From NCBI GenBank assembly GCA_015062085.1, contig SUVI01000112.1, forward strand, positions 1 to 14,137: 14,137 nucleotides of DNA. The letters run 5' to 3'. Below, one piece after another: positions 5,961 through 13,553 of the stretch (the stretch's first letter is position 1; each line of letters starts with the position of its first letter). The notes beneath the pieces are model-generated. The model saw nothing but the letters and a program-made list of their open reading frames with translations, searched no databases and was not told the DNA's origin. A program made the position numbers and the translations under genes. This DNA comes from Planctomycetaceae bacterium (lineage in GTDB: Bacteria > Planctomycetota > Planctomycetia > Pirellulales > Thermoguttaceae).

Positions 5961-8900
5961 ATGAACAAAAAACGCTCAAACCGCCCCTATCACGGGCATG
6001 GGTCGATCGAAGAAGATTTCGTTTTTGAAGAAGTTTCGATGGACGATACGTCCCAAACAGAGTCTCGTCGGCGTCCGAGCCGGAAAATGACGGAGAAAAA
6101 GCCGGAATCTCGTCCCTCTGAAGATCTGTGGGATGGAACGGAGATCGTGTCTGAGAAAGAAATCGATGCGATGGTCGCCGGGTCAGTGAATGCACAGCCG
6201 AAGGTGAAAAACGGACGCAGGAACCGTCAGAAGATCGCGCAAGCCCACATCGCCTCCAATCCGTCTGTGAATCCAACGCAGGCGAAAACGGTCCTCGTCG
6301 GCGGTGTGAAGGTCGCGAACACGCGGATCCACCTTTCCGTGGAAGAGGAAATGAGGTCTCGCGGCATCAAAAAACTGCCTCAGGGAGTGAGTGCGGCAGA
6401 CCTTGCGATCCCGTCGTACGACAGTGTGGTGACTTCTGCCGAACGCCGTCCGCTGGACTGTGTGCTTTACCGTGAATTTCAGGACGGCGAACTTTCTCCG
6501 CTGGATGAAATGATGCGTAGATCGCAGGAAAAGTCGGCGAAAAACAAGAAATCTTCCCGCAAAGAAAAAGACGGAAGCAAAGCGAGATCCCGACAGGACG
6601 AAAAAAAATCATCGAAAGACGAAAAGTGCGAAAAGTCTGCGAAGTGCGAAAAGTCCGAGAAGTGCGAAAAGTCTGCGAAGTGCGAAAAGTCCGAGAAAGA
6701 TGACCGGTTTGGAAAACAGGAAAAAGTTTGCGGGAAAACTGCGAAACCGGAAAAGGCAGAGAAGTCCGGAAAATCTGCGAAAGGCTCTAAAAAAGAGCAG
6801 CAGTTCCGTTCTGCGCAGGAGACGGCATCCGATGCACGTTCTGCAGTACCGGCCGGCGTGATCCCGGGAACTCCGGTTTCTGCAGTGCCGATGCAGGGCG
6901 TCATTTATCCGCAGGGAGTTTCGTATGCGTCTGGACAGCAAATGGCCATGCCGGCGTTTACCGGTTACCCGGCAGGAACGATGACTCCGGCAGGACCGGT
7001 AGTTTCAGCGATGGATCCGGCTGTTCGTGCGGAACTTCTTAAGCAGCAGGAAATGCTCCTTGGGATGATCCAGCAGTGCCATCAGACGCTCGCGACGATC
7101 CAGTCCCAACTTTTGAATCCGGTAACTGCGGTGGGAACTGCAATGCCGGTAAATCCAAATTTCCAGACGATGCCTTCCATGCCGATCACGTCGGGGCAGG
7201 AACCTGCCGCGGCTTCGGAACGTTCCGATTCTTCTGTTTCGGAAACGGAAGAGGGCCGTTTGGAAAAAGTCGGAAAGAAAGGATCTCGCAGCGGACGTCA
7301 GCGCGGGAAGAAAGCCCGTGATACGGAGAAATCGGAAAATACGGACGTTCAGGGAAATATCGGTGAAGAGAAGGAGCGTTCCACAGAGGAATTTCTGGCG
7401 ATCTGGACGGCAGACGAGTCGGTGACGAGCGATCCGGAAATGAAAGAGAAGAAAGTTCGGAAATGCTCGGGAAACTGCAGAAAATGCACGGAACCGTTCT
7501 GCCTGAAACGGAAGGAAAAGGCTGAAAAGGCTGCTGAAAAGGCTGCTGAAAAAGCTGCTGAAAAGACTGCCGAGAAGGGTGCAGAAAAAGCAGATGAAAA
7601 AGAGTCTTCGAAAAACCGGAAAAAAGAGCGGCAAGGACGCCGGGAAGAACGCGTTGAAGAGGCGTGCACGGATCGGAAAAAGCGGATTTCGAGAGAGTGT
7701 GAAAACACAGGCAGAAAGGGGCTGATCCCTGATCTCGTTTCTGAATTTCCGGATGAATTCGTGAGTTTTCCGGATGAGATCGATACTGCGGTCTCTGAGG
7801 CTTCGGAAACGGCGAAAGGAAGTAAAAAAAAAGTCCCAAAAGCCCTTTTTTCTTCCGAAAAAACTGGGAATGAAGTGATTTTGGACGCTCCGTTCCGGCG
7901 GGATCCTTCCGATATTGCTGGACCGCAAGAAATCGAAACGCCCCAAAAGAAAAAGGCCTCCAAACCGGGCAAAGGAAATCGGAACGCGGAAGCGGAAAAT
8001 ACCGGGAAAGAAGAGCGTTCTGACGCGGCAAAAAACGCAGGAGCGGCTCCGGGCCCCAAAGGTGGAAAGTCGGCAAAAAGTCCGAAACGAGAAGAGCGTT
8101 TGCGTCAGTTGAAAGACTCTGAATTCGGAAAAATGGGACTTTCGCGTGAGCTGCTTTTTGCGCTGGACGATGCTCAGTACGCGACGCCCTCCCGGATCCA
8201 GTCGGTCTTCATCCCGGCTGCGCTGACCGGTGAGGACGTCATGGGGCAGGCACAGACCGGAACGGGAAAGACGGCGGCTTTTGCGATCCCGATCCTCCAG
8301 ATGATCGAGTTCGACGAGGATTCATTTGATCCCCAGGCGCTGATCCTCGTGCCAACGCGCGAACTGGCGGTCCAAGTGAAGGACGAATTTGAAAAGCTGG
8401 CCAAGTACACCGATCTGGAGTGCCTCGCGCTTTACGGCGGGAAACCGCTTCCGCCGCAGGTCCAGCAGCTGAAAGCCGGTGTGGACATCGTCATCGGAAC
8501 GCCCGGGCGTGTGATGGACCACATCAAGCGCGGTTCGCTAAAACTTCGAAACCTCAAGATCGCCGTCCTGGACGAAGCCGACCGGATGCTGGACATCGGA
8601 TTCCGCCCGGACATTGAGAAGATCCTGCGCATGGCACCGCAGTCGCGTCAGTCACTTCTTCTTAGTGCGACCATCCCGCCGCAGGTCGAGTCGATCGCGC
8701 GGAAATACATGCGGGAACCGGAGATCTTGGACTGTTCGCAGAAGGACATTTCGAGCGAAACGATCGAACAGTTTTACTTTACGGTCGATCCGGAACTGAA
8801 ATTTGACCTTCTCCTGAAGCTCTTGGAGCGTGAAGATCCCAAGCAGGCCATCATTTTCTGCCGGACAAAACGGGGAGTTGAGCGCGTCTCGAATCGTCTT

Positions 8901-9317
8901 GGGAAAGTGATCCAAAGCGTCGAGGCGATCCACGGCGATCTCCAGCAGCGAAGAAGAGACCGCGTCATGGCGTCGTTCCGTTCCGGGAAAACACGCTATC
9001 TGGTCGCGACGGACGTCGTGGGACGCGGGATCGATGTTTCGGGGATCTCGCACATCATCAACTACGACATTCCGAAGTTCTGCGACGACTACGTTCACCG
9101 TGTCGGACGAACGGGCCGAATGGGGCATGAGGGCGTGGCATTTACGTTCGTCGCCCCGGAAGAAGGAAATGAACTGACGCGCATCGAGATGCGGATCAAT
9201 CAGCTTCTCAAACGTGACGAGATCCAGGGATTTTCCGGACTTCCTGCCATGACGGCGAGTGAACCGGAGAATGTGGAAGAAAAGAAAGAGCCGCCAAGAA
9301 GAAGACGGAGACTTTAA
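5961..9317 (+). CDS. DEAD-box RNA helicase with a very long low-complexity N-terminal extension
   Basis: The product of 1118 residues unwinds RNA using ATP in the cytoplasm (ribosome assembly, RNA decay or cold response in this family). The helicase core occupies about 718-1085, with all motifs intact: Q motif (PSRIQ), AQTGTGKT (764-771), PTRELA, TPGR, DEAD (871-874), SAT (902-904), IIFCRT, ATDVVGRGID and HRVGRTGR (1046-1053). The C-tail is basic (PPRRRRRL). The first ~717 residues are polar and probably disordered. They hold four KCEKS[A/E] repeats (222-245), a Pro/Gly/Met-rich part (about 295-415), the cysteine cluster C-x3-C-x2-C-x4-C (502-514) and an EKAA-type helical repeat (about 519-548). 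Ordinary bacterial homologues have about 400-600 residues. The start is uncertain: ATG 5961 has only a weak GTGGA site, and a GTG at 5952 would add three residues. The closest family type is RhlE/DeaD-like. Confidence 0.93.
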   Translation: MNKKRSNRPYHGHGSIEEDFVFEEVSMDDTSQTESRRRPSRKMTEKKPESRPSEDLWDGTEIVSEKEIDAMVAGSVNAQPKVKNGRRNRQKIAQAHIASNPSVNPTQAKTVLVGGVKVANTRIHLSVEEEMRSRGIKKLPQGVSAADLAIPSYDSVVTSAERRPLDCVLYREFQDGELSPLDEMMRRSQEKSAKNKKSSRKEKDGSKARSRQDEKKSSKDEKCEKSAKCEKSEKCEKSAKCEKSEKDDRFGKQEKVCGKTAKPEKAEKSGKSAKGSKKEQQFRSAQETASDARSAVPAGVIPGTPVSAVPMQGVIYPQGVSYASGQQMAMPAFTGYPAGTMTPAGPVVSAMDPAVRAELLKQQEMLLGMIQQCHQTLATIQSQLLNPVTAVGTAMPVNPNFQTMPSMPITSGQEPAAASERSDSSVSETEEGRLEKVGKKGSRSGRQRGKKARDTEKSENTDVQGNIGEEKERSTEEFLAIWTADESVTSDPEMKEKKVRKCSGNCRKCTEPFCLKRKEKAEKAAEKAAEKAAEKTAEKGAEKADEKESSKNRKKERQGRREERVEEACTDRKKRISRECENTGRKGLIPDLVSEFPDEFVSFPDEIDTAVSEASETAKGSKKKVPKALFSSEKTGNEVILDAPFRRDPSDIAGPQEIETPQKKKASKPGKGNRNAEAENTGKEERSDAAKNAGAAPGPKGGKSAKSPKREERLRQLKDSEFGKMGLSRELLFALDDAQYATPSRIQSVFIPAALTGEDVMGQAQTGTGKTAAFAIPILQMIEFDEDSFDPQALILVPTRELAVQVKDEFEKLAKYTDLECLALYGGKPLPPQVQQLKAGVDIVIGTPGRVMDHIKRGSLKLRNLKIAVLDEADRMLDIGFRPDIEKILRMAPQSRQSLLLSATIPPQVESIARKYMREPEILDCSQKDISSETIEQFYFTVDPELKFDLLLKLLEREDPKQAIIFCRTKRGVERVSNRLGKVIQSVEAIHGDLQQRRRDRVMASFRSGKTRYLVATDVVGRGIDVSGISHIINYDIPKFCDDYVHRVGRTGRMGHEGVAFTFVAPEEGNELTRIEMRINQLLKRDEIQGFSGLPAMTASEPENVEEKKEPPRRRRRL
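6624..6695 (+). repeat. In-frame 18/36-bp repeat coding KCEKS[A/E]
   Basis: Two copies of a 36-bp unit, each made of two 18-bp halves, encode KCEKSA and KCEKSE alternately. The two 36-bp copies look identical, so the expansion is recent. It puts four evenly spaced cysteines in a lysine/glutamate-rich part of the helicase extension. Confidence 0.9.
7515..7604 (+). repeat. In-frame 12-bp repeat coding EKAA
   Basis: Seven degenerate units on a GAAAAGGCTGCT pattern encode EKAA, EKTA, EKGA and EKAD. The product is a highly charged Ala-rich helix, directly after the cysteine cluster at residues 502-514 of the helicase. Confidence 0.85.
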
Positions 9318-9345
9318 AGTCGGAGTTTAAGGCTGAGACTGCCTC

Positions 9346-9394
9346 GTCCTGGAGAAGACGGAAACGTTTTCTTCAGGACTTTGAGTGTTTTTTT
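9346..9394 (+). terminator. Long GNRA-capped hairpin with T tract, terminator or attenuator
   Basis: A continuous 15-bp stem (9346-9360 with 9365-9379, two G-T pairs) is closed by a GAAA loop. A run of seven T follows at 9388-9394, eight bases past the stem. It lies 29 bases after the helicase stop and ends 17 bases before the AAGGAG site of the next gene. No promoter is seen between it and that gene, so partial read-through (attenuation) or an RNA-stabilising role is possible. The distance of the T run from the stem makes full termination less certain. Confidence 0.7.
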
Positions 9395-9424
9395 GTGTGT
9401 GTTTCGAAAAAAAGGAGATGAAAA

Positions 9425-9844
9425 ATGAAGTGTAGTTTGAAAAACTGGAGAAAAATTTCGCTATCTGCATTTGCGGTACTTCTGCTTGGAGTTTGTGTTT
9501 GCAGCGTCTGGAGCATTTCAGCCCTCCGTGCAGAAGAAAATGAGTCCGAAAACGTGACTTTTGCAGTAGATGAGATCACGGCGTCCAGCGAACGGGCGCT
9601 GCTGTGCAGTTCGTGTGCTTTCGGAAACGGAAAAGATAATTGCGCGAAATGCGGAAAATGGATGGCTTCAAGCAGAACGCCGGCCTACCTCTGCTCAAGC
9701 TGCGCATTCGGCAACGGAAAAACGAATTGCGTGAAGTGCGGCAAGTGGGTCGCTTCCAGCGGTCATCCTGCCTCGATCTGCTCCAGCTGCGCGTTCGGCA
9801 ATGGAAAGACCAAATGCGTAAAATGCGGAAAGTGGCGCGGTTAA
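9425..9844 (+). CDS. Small secreted protein with three CxxC-x8-CxxC repeats
   Basis: I do not recognise a named family. The 139-residue product starts at ATG 9425, with AAGGAG 7 bases upstream; an ATG at 9418 stops after five codons. Residues 1-36 are a signal peptide (KNWRK, then a hydrophobic stretch, probable cut after SALRA). An acidic linker follows. Three copies of CSSCAFGNGK-xx-C-x-KCGKW begin at C61, C90 and C119, a 29-residue period, each with two CxxC pairs as in a zinc or iron-sulphur knuckle. The repeats differ at many synonymous codon positions while the residues stay nearly fixed, so the protein appears to be under selection. In the oxidising exported compartment the cysteines may form disulphides instead. 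It follows the helicase on the same strand behind a hairpin and ends at a strong terminator. Its role is unknown; metal binding is the simplest guess. Confidence 0.85.
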   Translation: MKCSLKNWRKISLSAFAVLLLGVCVCSVWSISALRAEENESENVTFAVDEITASSERALLCSSCAFGNGKDNCAKCGKWMASSRTPAYLCSSCAFGNGKTNCVKCGKWVASSGHPASICSSCAFGNGKTKCVKCGKWRG

Positions 9845-9870
9845 GACTGCGTTTCGCGTCGGAAATTTTG

Positions 9871-9904
9871 AAAGAGCCGTTCAGGGAAGAGCGGCTCTTT
9901 TTTA
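9871..9904 (+). terminator. Rho-independent terminator between convergent genes
   Basis: A perfect 9-bp stem, AAAGAGCCG (9871-9879) with CGGCTCTTT (9892-9900), is followed by T's, 26 bases after the stop of the Cys-repeat gene. On the minus strand it lies just past the lpxK stop but has only a short T run, so it serves that gene less well. Confidence 0.9.
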
Positions 9905-9917
9905 TTTAGATTTTTAT

Positions 9918-11003
9918 TTAGAGATTTGGGATGGCGGTCTCGCGCAGCCAGCGGAAGAAGGCGTCTTTTCCTTCGACGAATTCCAGTCCGATGCGCAATA
10001 CCGCGATCGGTGTGCCGCATGGGAGGGTGAGGGGAAGTTTTACGGCATCTTTTTCAGTGCAGACGAGGACGTCGATGCGGTTTTCCCGTACCCACTCTGA
10101 AAGTTCCGCGATCTCTTTCGTGCCGAACGGATGGTGGTCCGGGTAGATTTTTTCCGCGTGGATGGTGAGTCCGAATTCTGTGAGAGAACGGAAGAAACCG
10201 ATCGGTTTTCCGATCCCGCAGAACGCGCCGAGGCGTTTTCCCTGAAGATCTTCTTTCGGCAGAACGTTTCCCTGCGTATCCGTCAGCGAGACCGGCCGGT
10301 GGACCGTTTCGACCCAGAGGCGCGGTTTGGGACCTGGAAAACGCTGGGAAAGCTCTTCCTGGAGCGTGTGCCGTTCCCGCAGAGTCAGACGGTCGGAGTG
10401 CGTCAGGATCACGACGTCCGCGCGTGCCAGACCGCGCATTGGTTCCCGAAGCGTTCCGCATGGGAAAAGCCGGCCGGTCAGACCGAACGGTTCCTCGGCA
10501 TCGATGAGCACGATGTCGCCGTCGCGGAAGAGCTTTCGGTGCTGGAAACCGTCATCCAGGATCAGGACTTGCGCGCCGAATTCTCCGACCGCTCTGCGTG
10601 CCGACTCGCATCGATCCGGTTTTTGGAGAAAAACGGCATTAGGAAGCCGACGCGCCATTTCTTTACCTTCGTCGTTCAAGTCACTGGAGGAGACGGGATC
10701 TTGTTCTTTCGCACGGTATCCGCGGCTCAGGACGGCGACTTTCAGTCCCATGGTTTCGAGTTCCTGCGCGATGCGGAGAACTGCCGGACTTTTTCCTGTT
10801 CCGCCGAGGGTGAGGTTACCGACGCTGATGACCGGGACGGCTGCGTGCGTGACCTTGCGGGGATCACGGTCGAAACTCCGGTTTCGAAACCAGACGCCGA
10901 GGGCATAGAACGGGCGGATCGTCTCCAGAAGCAGACGCCAGCCGAACGCGGAGAGCGAACGGTCTTCACGGGTCAAAATTTTTCGAAAGCGTTCCGGCGT
11001 CAT
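9918..11003 (-). CDS. lpxK: Tetraacyldisaccharide 4'-kinase (lipid A 4'-kinase)
   Basis: The 361-residue product phosphorylates the 4' position of tetraacyldisaccharide 1-phosphate to give lipid IVA, at the cytoplasmic face of the inner membrane, a late step of lipid A synthesis. The ATG at 11003 has AGGAG 5 bases upstream. Residues 17-40 form the hydrophobic N-terminal anchor typical of the family. The P-loop SVGNLTLGGTGKSP is at 60-73, SRGYRAK at 93-99, LDDGFQHRKL at 149-158 and PDHHPF at 288-293; CTEKDAVKLP (315-324) is the usual C-terminal motif. The length is at the upper end of the family's usual 320-350 residues, and no key motif is missing. It faces the Cys-repeat gene tail to tail and is divergent from the symporter, with no other lipid A gene in view. 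Its presence shows an outer membrane with lipid A. Confidence 0.96.
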   Translation of the reverse strand: MTPERFRKILTREDRSLSAFGWRLLLETIRPFYALGVWFRNRSFDRDPRKVTHAAVPVISVGNLTLGGTGKSPAVLRIAQELETMGLKVAVLSRGYRAKEQDPVSSSDLNDEGKEMARRLPNAVFLQKPDRCESARRAVGEFGAQVLILDDGFQHRKLFRDGDIVLIDAEEPFGLTGRLFPCGTLREPMRGLARADVVILTHSDRLTLRERHTLQEELSQRFPGPKPRLWVETVHRPVSLTDTQGNVLPKEDLQGKRLGAFCGIGKPIGFFRSLTEFGLTIHAEKIYPDHHPFGTKEIAELSEWVRENRIDVLVCTEKDAVKLPLTLPCGTPIAVLRIGLEFVEGKDAFFRWLRETAIPNL

Positions 11004-11142
11004 GAAAGCTCCTGGAAAATGAAAAAGGAAAGGCCGATTTTTCTTCTAACAAAATTTCTTTTATTTTACTTCAAAACGCGGATTTTTCCAGAGGTTTTGA
11101 GAAAAAATTCAAAAAATTTCGGAGTTTTTGGCCTTCTGCCAC

Positions 11143-11170
11143 TTGCAAAATGCTGATTCCGGTTTAAAAT
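11143..11170 (+). promoter_or_regulatory. Sigma-70-like promoter of the symporter gene
   Basis: TTGCAA (11143-11148) and TAAAAT (11165-11170) are 16 bases apart. Transcription would start near 11177, with a leader of about 100 bases before the ATG at 11276. Confidence 0.55.
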
Positions 11171-11275
11171 AGAGTAAGTTTTAAATTGGATGTTTCGTTT
11201 CGCGTTCTCGTTTGAGATCCGCGGAGAGTTTCATCATTTAGTTCATTTTCAGATTTCAAGAGTGCGGAGTTTTTC

Positions 11276-13387
11276 ATGAATTTTTTGCTCTCCCAGACTT
11301 CCGGATTCAATTTCGGCGCGATTGACGCAGGCGTTTTCGCCCTGTTCCTGATCGCGGTCATCGTCATCAGCACACTCAAAAGCCGTTCGGCCGGTGCGTC
11401 CAGTGAAGACTACTTCCTGGCGGGCCGTGGACTTTCCTGGTGGCTGATCGGATTTTCTCTCATTGCCGCGAACATTTCTGCGGAACAGTTCGTCGGTATG
11501 TCCGGCAACGCGGCGCAATGTACGGGTCTTGCGATCGCCAGCTTTGAGTGGATCGCGGCCATTACGCTGGTCGGCGTCGGTTTCATTTTCCTTCCGATGT
11601 TCCTCCGCTGCGGCATCTACACCATCCCGGAATTTCTCGAATACAGGTACAATAAATTCGCGCGTTCCCTCATGAGTCTGTTCGTCATGATCATTCTGGT
11701 CGGCGTTTCGATTGCAGGGGTGATCTACCTTGGCGCCCTGACGATCGACACGGTATTCCGTGATATGACGATTTTCGGCTTTGAAATAAATGTTGTCACG
11801 GCAAGCTGGATACTCGGTATCCTCGCGGCGGTCTACGTCTTTATCGGCGGACTTTCGGCCTGTGCGTGGGCGGACCTTCTCCAAGGAAGCGCGCTGATCA
11901 TTGGCGGTGCCATCGTCATGTTCTTCGCGTTCAGTGCGTTTGATGACATGAAGATCGCAGAAATGGAAGCGACCCCGCAGTACCAGCGGCCTGCCGCATA
12001 CCAAAGCGGAGCTGACGCCGACATGTTCTCCGACGTGAACGACGAAACGCCTGTCCTCCAGAAATTCCAGTCCATCAACGCGGACAAACTGCACATGATC
12101 CGTCCGCTGAGCGACCCGAATATCGTTTGGACGACGCTCCTGTTCGGCATCTGGATCCCGAACTTCTACTACTGGGGGCTGAACCAGTACATCATGCAGA
12201 GAACGCTGGGTTCTCGTTCCCTTGCGGAAGGTCAGAAGGGGATCGTGTTTGCTGCGGCGATGAAGCTGCTCATTCCGTTCATCGTGGTCATTCCGGGTAT
12301 CCTTGCGTTCAACATGTACCATAAAGACATGGCGGCGAACGCACAAATGGACAAGCTAGCCAATGCGCCGACACTCGAGCTGTTTGAAGATCTTTCCGCC
12401 GGCAAGCCGGTAGCCGAAGGCAAGAAAGACGCCCTCTTTAAGTTCGATAAAGATTTCGCGTGCCTGAACTATGAAAAAGCGTGCGCCATCACGAAGTTCA
12501 ACATGACGCAGCAGAAGACCAATGCGGCCGAATTTGACGCGCGATTGGCTGCGGAAGTTAAAAAGATCGAGGATGAAAATGCGGCAGCAAAGGTCGACAT
12601 GCCGAAAGAGGTCGTGAACGGTCTGGCGCTTCAGGCTCTCAATACCGAGGTCATCAAGGACAAAACGCAGAAAAATATCTGGCAGCGTTTTACGGCACTG
12701 TTCACTGCAAGCCGAGTTGAAAAGGAACTCGTCGGGTACAAATACGACGCAGCTTTCCCGCTTTTGATCCGTAATCTGAATTTCCCGGCCGGCGTCACGG
12801 GTTTTGTGCTTGCCGCTCTGTTCGGCGCGATCCTGAGTTCGCTCGCTTCGATGCTCAATGCTGCTTCGACCATCTTCACGATGGACATTTTCAACGAGTA
12901 CATCAAGAAGGATACCGCTCCGAAAACGCAGGTCTTCGTCGGCCGAGTCTGCGTCGTGGTCTTCATGATCTTTGCTTGTCTGCTCGTTCCGGTCCTTGCT
13001 GACCCGAAATTCGGCGGTCTGTTCAAGTACATTCAGGAATTCCAGGGCTACATTTCGCCCGGTATCCTCGTCGTCTTCCTCTTCGGTCTGTGCATGAAGC
13101 GCGTTCCGGGATTTGCCGGCGGTCTGACGATCCTCTGCGGTCCGGTGGTTTATCTTTTGCTGAAACTCATGCCGAGTACGGAAGCTATGAACTACCTGAA
13201 CCACATGGCGATCACGTTCGGAGTTCTGTGGGTCTTGATGACGATCCTCACGCTCATGTTCCCGCGCAAGGATGTCCGTGAACTGCCGCAGAAGACCGAC
13301 ATGGACCTGACGACCTCCAAGGGTGCCGCGATCTGCGGTGCGATCGTCGTTGCGCTCACCGTCGCGCTTTACATTTACTTCTGGTAA
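11276..13387 (+). CDS. Sodium/sugar symporter of the SSS family, SGLT-like, with enlarged periplasmic loop
   Basis: The 703-residue inner-membrane protein is predicted to import a sugar with Na+. ATG 11276 has GGAG 6 bases upstream. It closely resembles the Vibrio galactose transporter vSGLT: SLIAANISAEQFVGMSG (61-77), GLAIASFEW (84-92), GIYTIPEFLEYRYN (113-126), NFYYWGLNQYIMQR (296-309), KGIVFAAAMKLLIPF (321-335), ILSSLASMLNAASTIFTMDI (519-538) and FQGYISPGILVVFL (589-602). By alignment, Q71, E91, N296 and K330 match the vSGLT residues that hold galactose, Y299 matches its inner gate, and A94 replaces a sugar-contact serine. About 14 membrane segments are expected. The loop at about 349-494 is some 110 residues longer than in vSGLT, is Lys/Glu/Ala-rich and should face the periplasm; the loop at 222-280 is also polar. 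The exact sugar is not certain. Confidence 0.93.
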   Translation: MNFLLSQTSGFNFGAIDAGVFALFLIAVIVISTLKSRSAGASSEDYFLAGRGLSWWLIGFSLIAANISAEQFVGMSGNAAQCTGLAIASFEWIAAITLVGVGFIFLPMFLRCGIYTIPEFLEYRYNKFARSLMSLFVMIILVGVSIAGVIYLGALTIDTVFRDMTIFGFEINVVTASWILGILAAVYVFIGGLSACAWADLLQGSALIIGGAIVMFFAFSAFDDMKIAEMEATPQYQRPAAYQSGADADMFSDVNDETPVLQKFQSINADKLHMIRPLSDPNIVWTTLLFGIWIPNFYYWGLNQYIMQRTLGSRSLAEGQKGIVFAAAMKLLIPFIVVIPGILAFNMYHKDMAANAQMDKLANAPTLELFEDLSAGKPVAEGKKDALFKFDKDFACLNYEKACAITKFNMTQQKTNAAEFDARLAAEVKKIEDENAAAKVDMPKEVVNGLALQALNTEVIKDKTQKNIWQRFTALFTASRVEKELVGYKYDAAFPLLIRNLNFPAGVTGFVLAALFGAILSSLASMLNAASTIFTMDIFNEYIKKDTAPKTQVFVGRVCVVVFMIFACLLVPVLADPKFGGLFKYIQEFQGYISPGILVVFLFGLCMKRVPGFAGGLTILCGPVVYLLLKLMPSTEAMNYLNHMAITFGVLWVLMTILTLMFPRKDVRELPQKTDMDLTTSKGAAICGAIVVALTVALYIYFW

Positions 13388-13392
13388 TCGAT

Positions 13393-13458
13393 ATTTCAGA
13401 CGGTGAAAGGAGAGATTTCCGAAAAATGGGAAAAAACTCCTTTCGTTCAGCCTGAAAT
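13393..13458. promoter_or_regulatory. Nested stem-loop after the symporter
   Basis: An outer stem ATTTCAG (13393-13399) with CTGAAAT (13452-13458) encloses an inner stem GAAAGGAG (13405-13412) with CTCCTTTC (13437-13444), which can be extended by G-T pairs. No T run follows, so it may stabilise the symporter mRNA end or belong to the leader of the next gene. Confidence 0.45.
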
Positions 13459-13467
13459 TTGAATCTC

Positions 13468-13501
13468 CGAGCCTCCGTGTCCGCCGCGATCCGGAGGCTC
13501 G
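13468..13501 (+). terminator. Strong 10-bp hairpin without T tract
   Basis: CGAGCCTCCG (13468-13477) pairs perfectly with CGGAGGCTCG (13492-13501) around a 14-base loop. The sequence after it lacks a T run, so it is a weak candidate terminator for the symporter or a leader structure 52 bases ahead of the next ATG. Confidence 0.4.
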
Positions 13502-13553
13502 AATGATCTTTGGATCTCCCACCGCTTCCCGCCCTTAAATTCAAGGAGAATTT

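Noticed and set aside
5207..5968. 253-codon minus-strand frame across the 16-bp repeats, with a GSITHGIHHPRDPSP-type peptide repeat
   Set aside because: It overlaps the 3' end of inositol phosphate synthase and the start of the helicase, has no ribosome site, and its regular peptide is a by-product of the 16-bp DNA period.
7005..8076. Long minus-strand frames of about 300 codons opposite the helicase extension
   Set aside because: They are Phe/Ser/Arg-rich mirror images of the Lys/Glu-rich coding strand; no ribosome sites or domains are seen.
11249..12346. 365-codon minus-strand frame opposite the symporter
   Set aside because: It is the antisense of conserved membrane segments; the Arg/Asp-rich product has no recognisable domain.
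12356..13522. 388-codon minus-strand frame opposite the symporter and the gap after it
   Set aside because: It is the antisense of the second half of the symporter; the product is Arg/Asp/Glu-rich with no domain or ribosome site.
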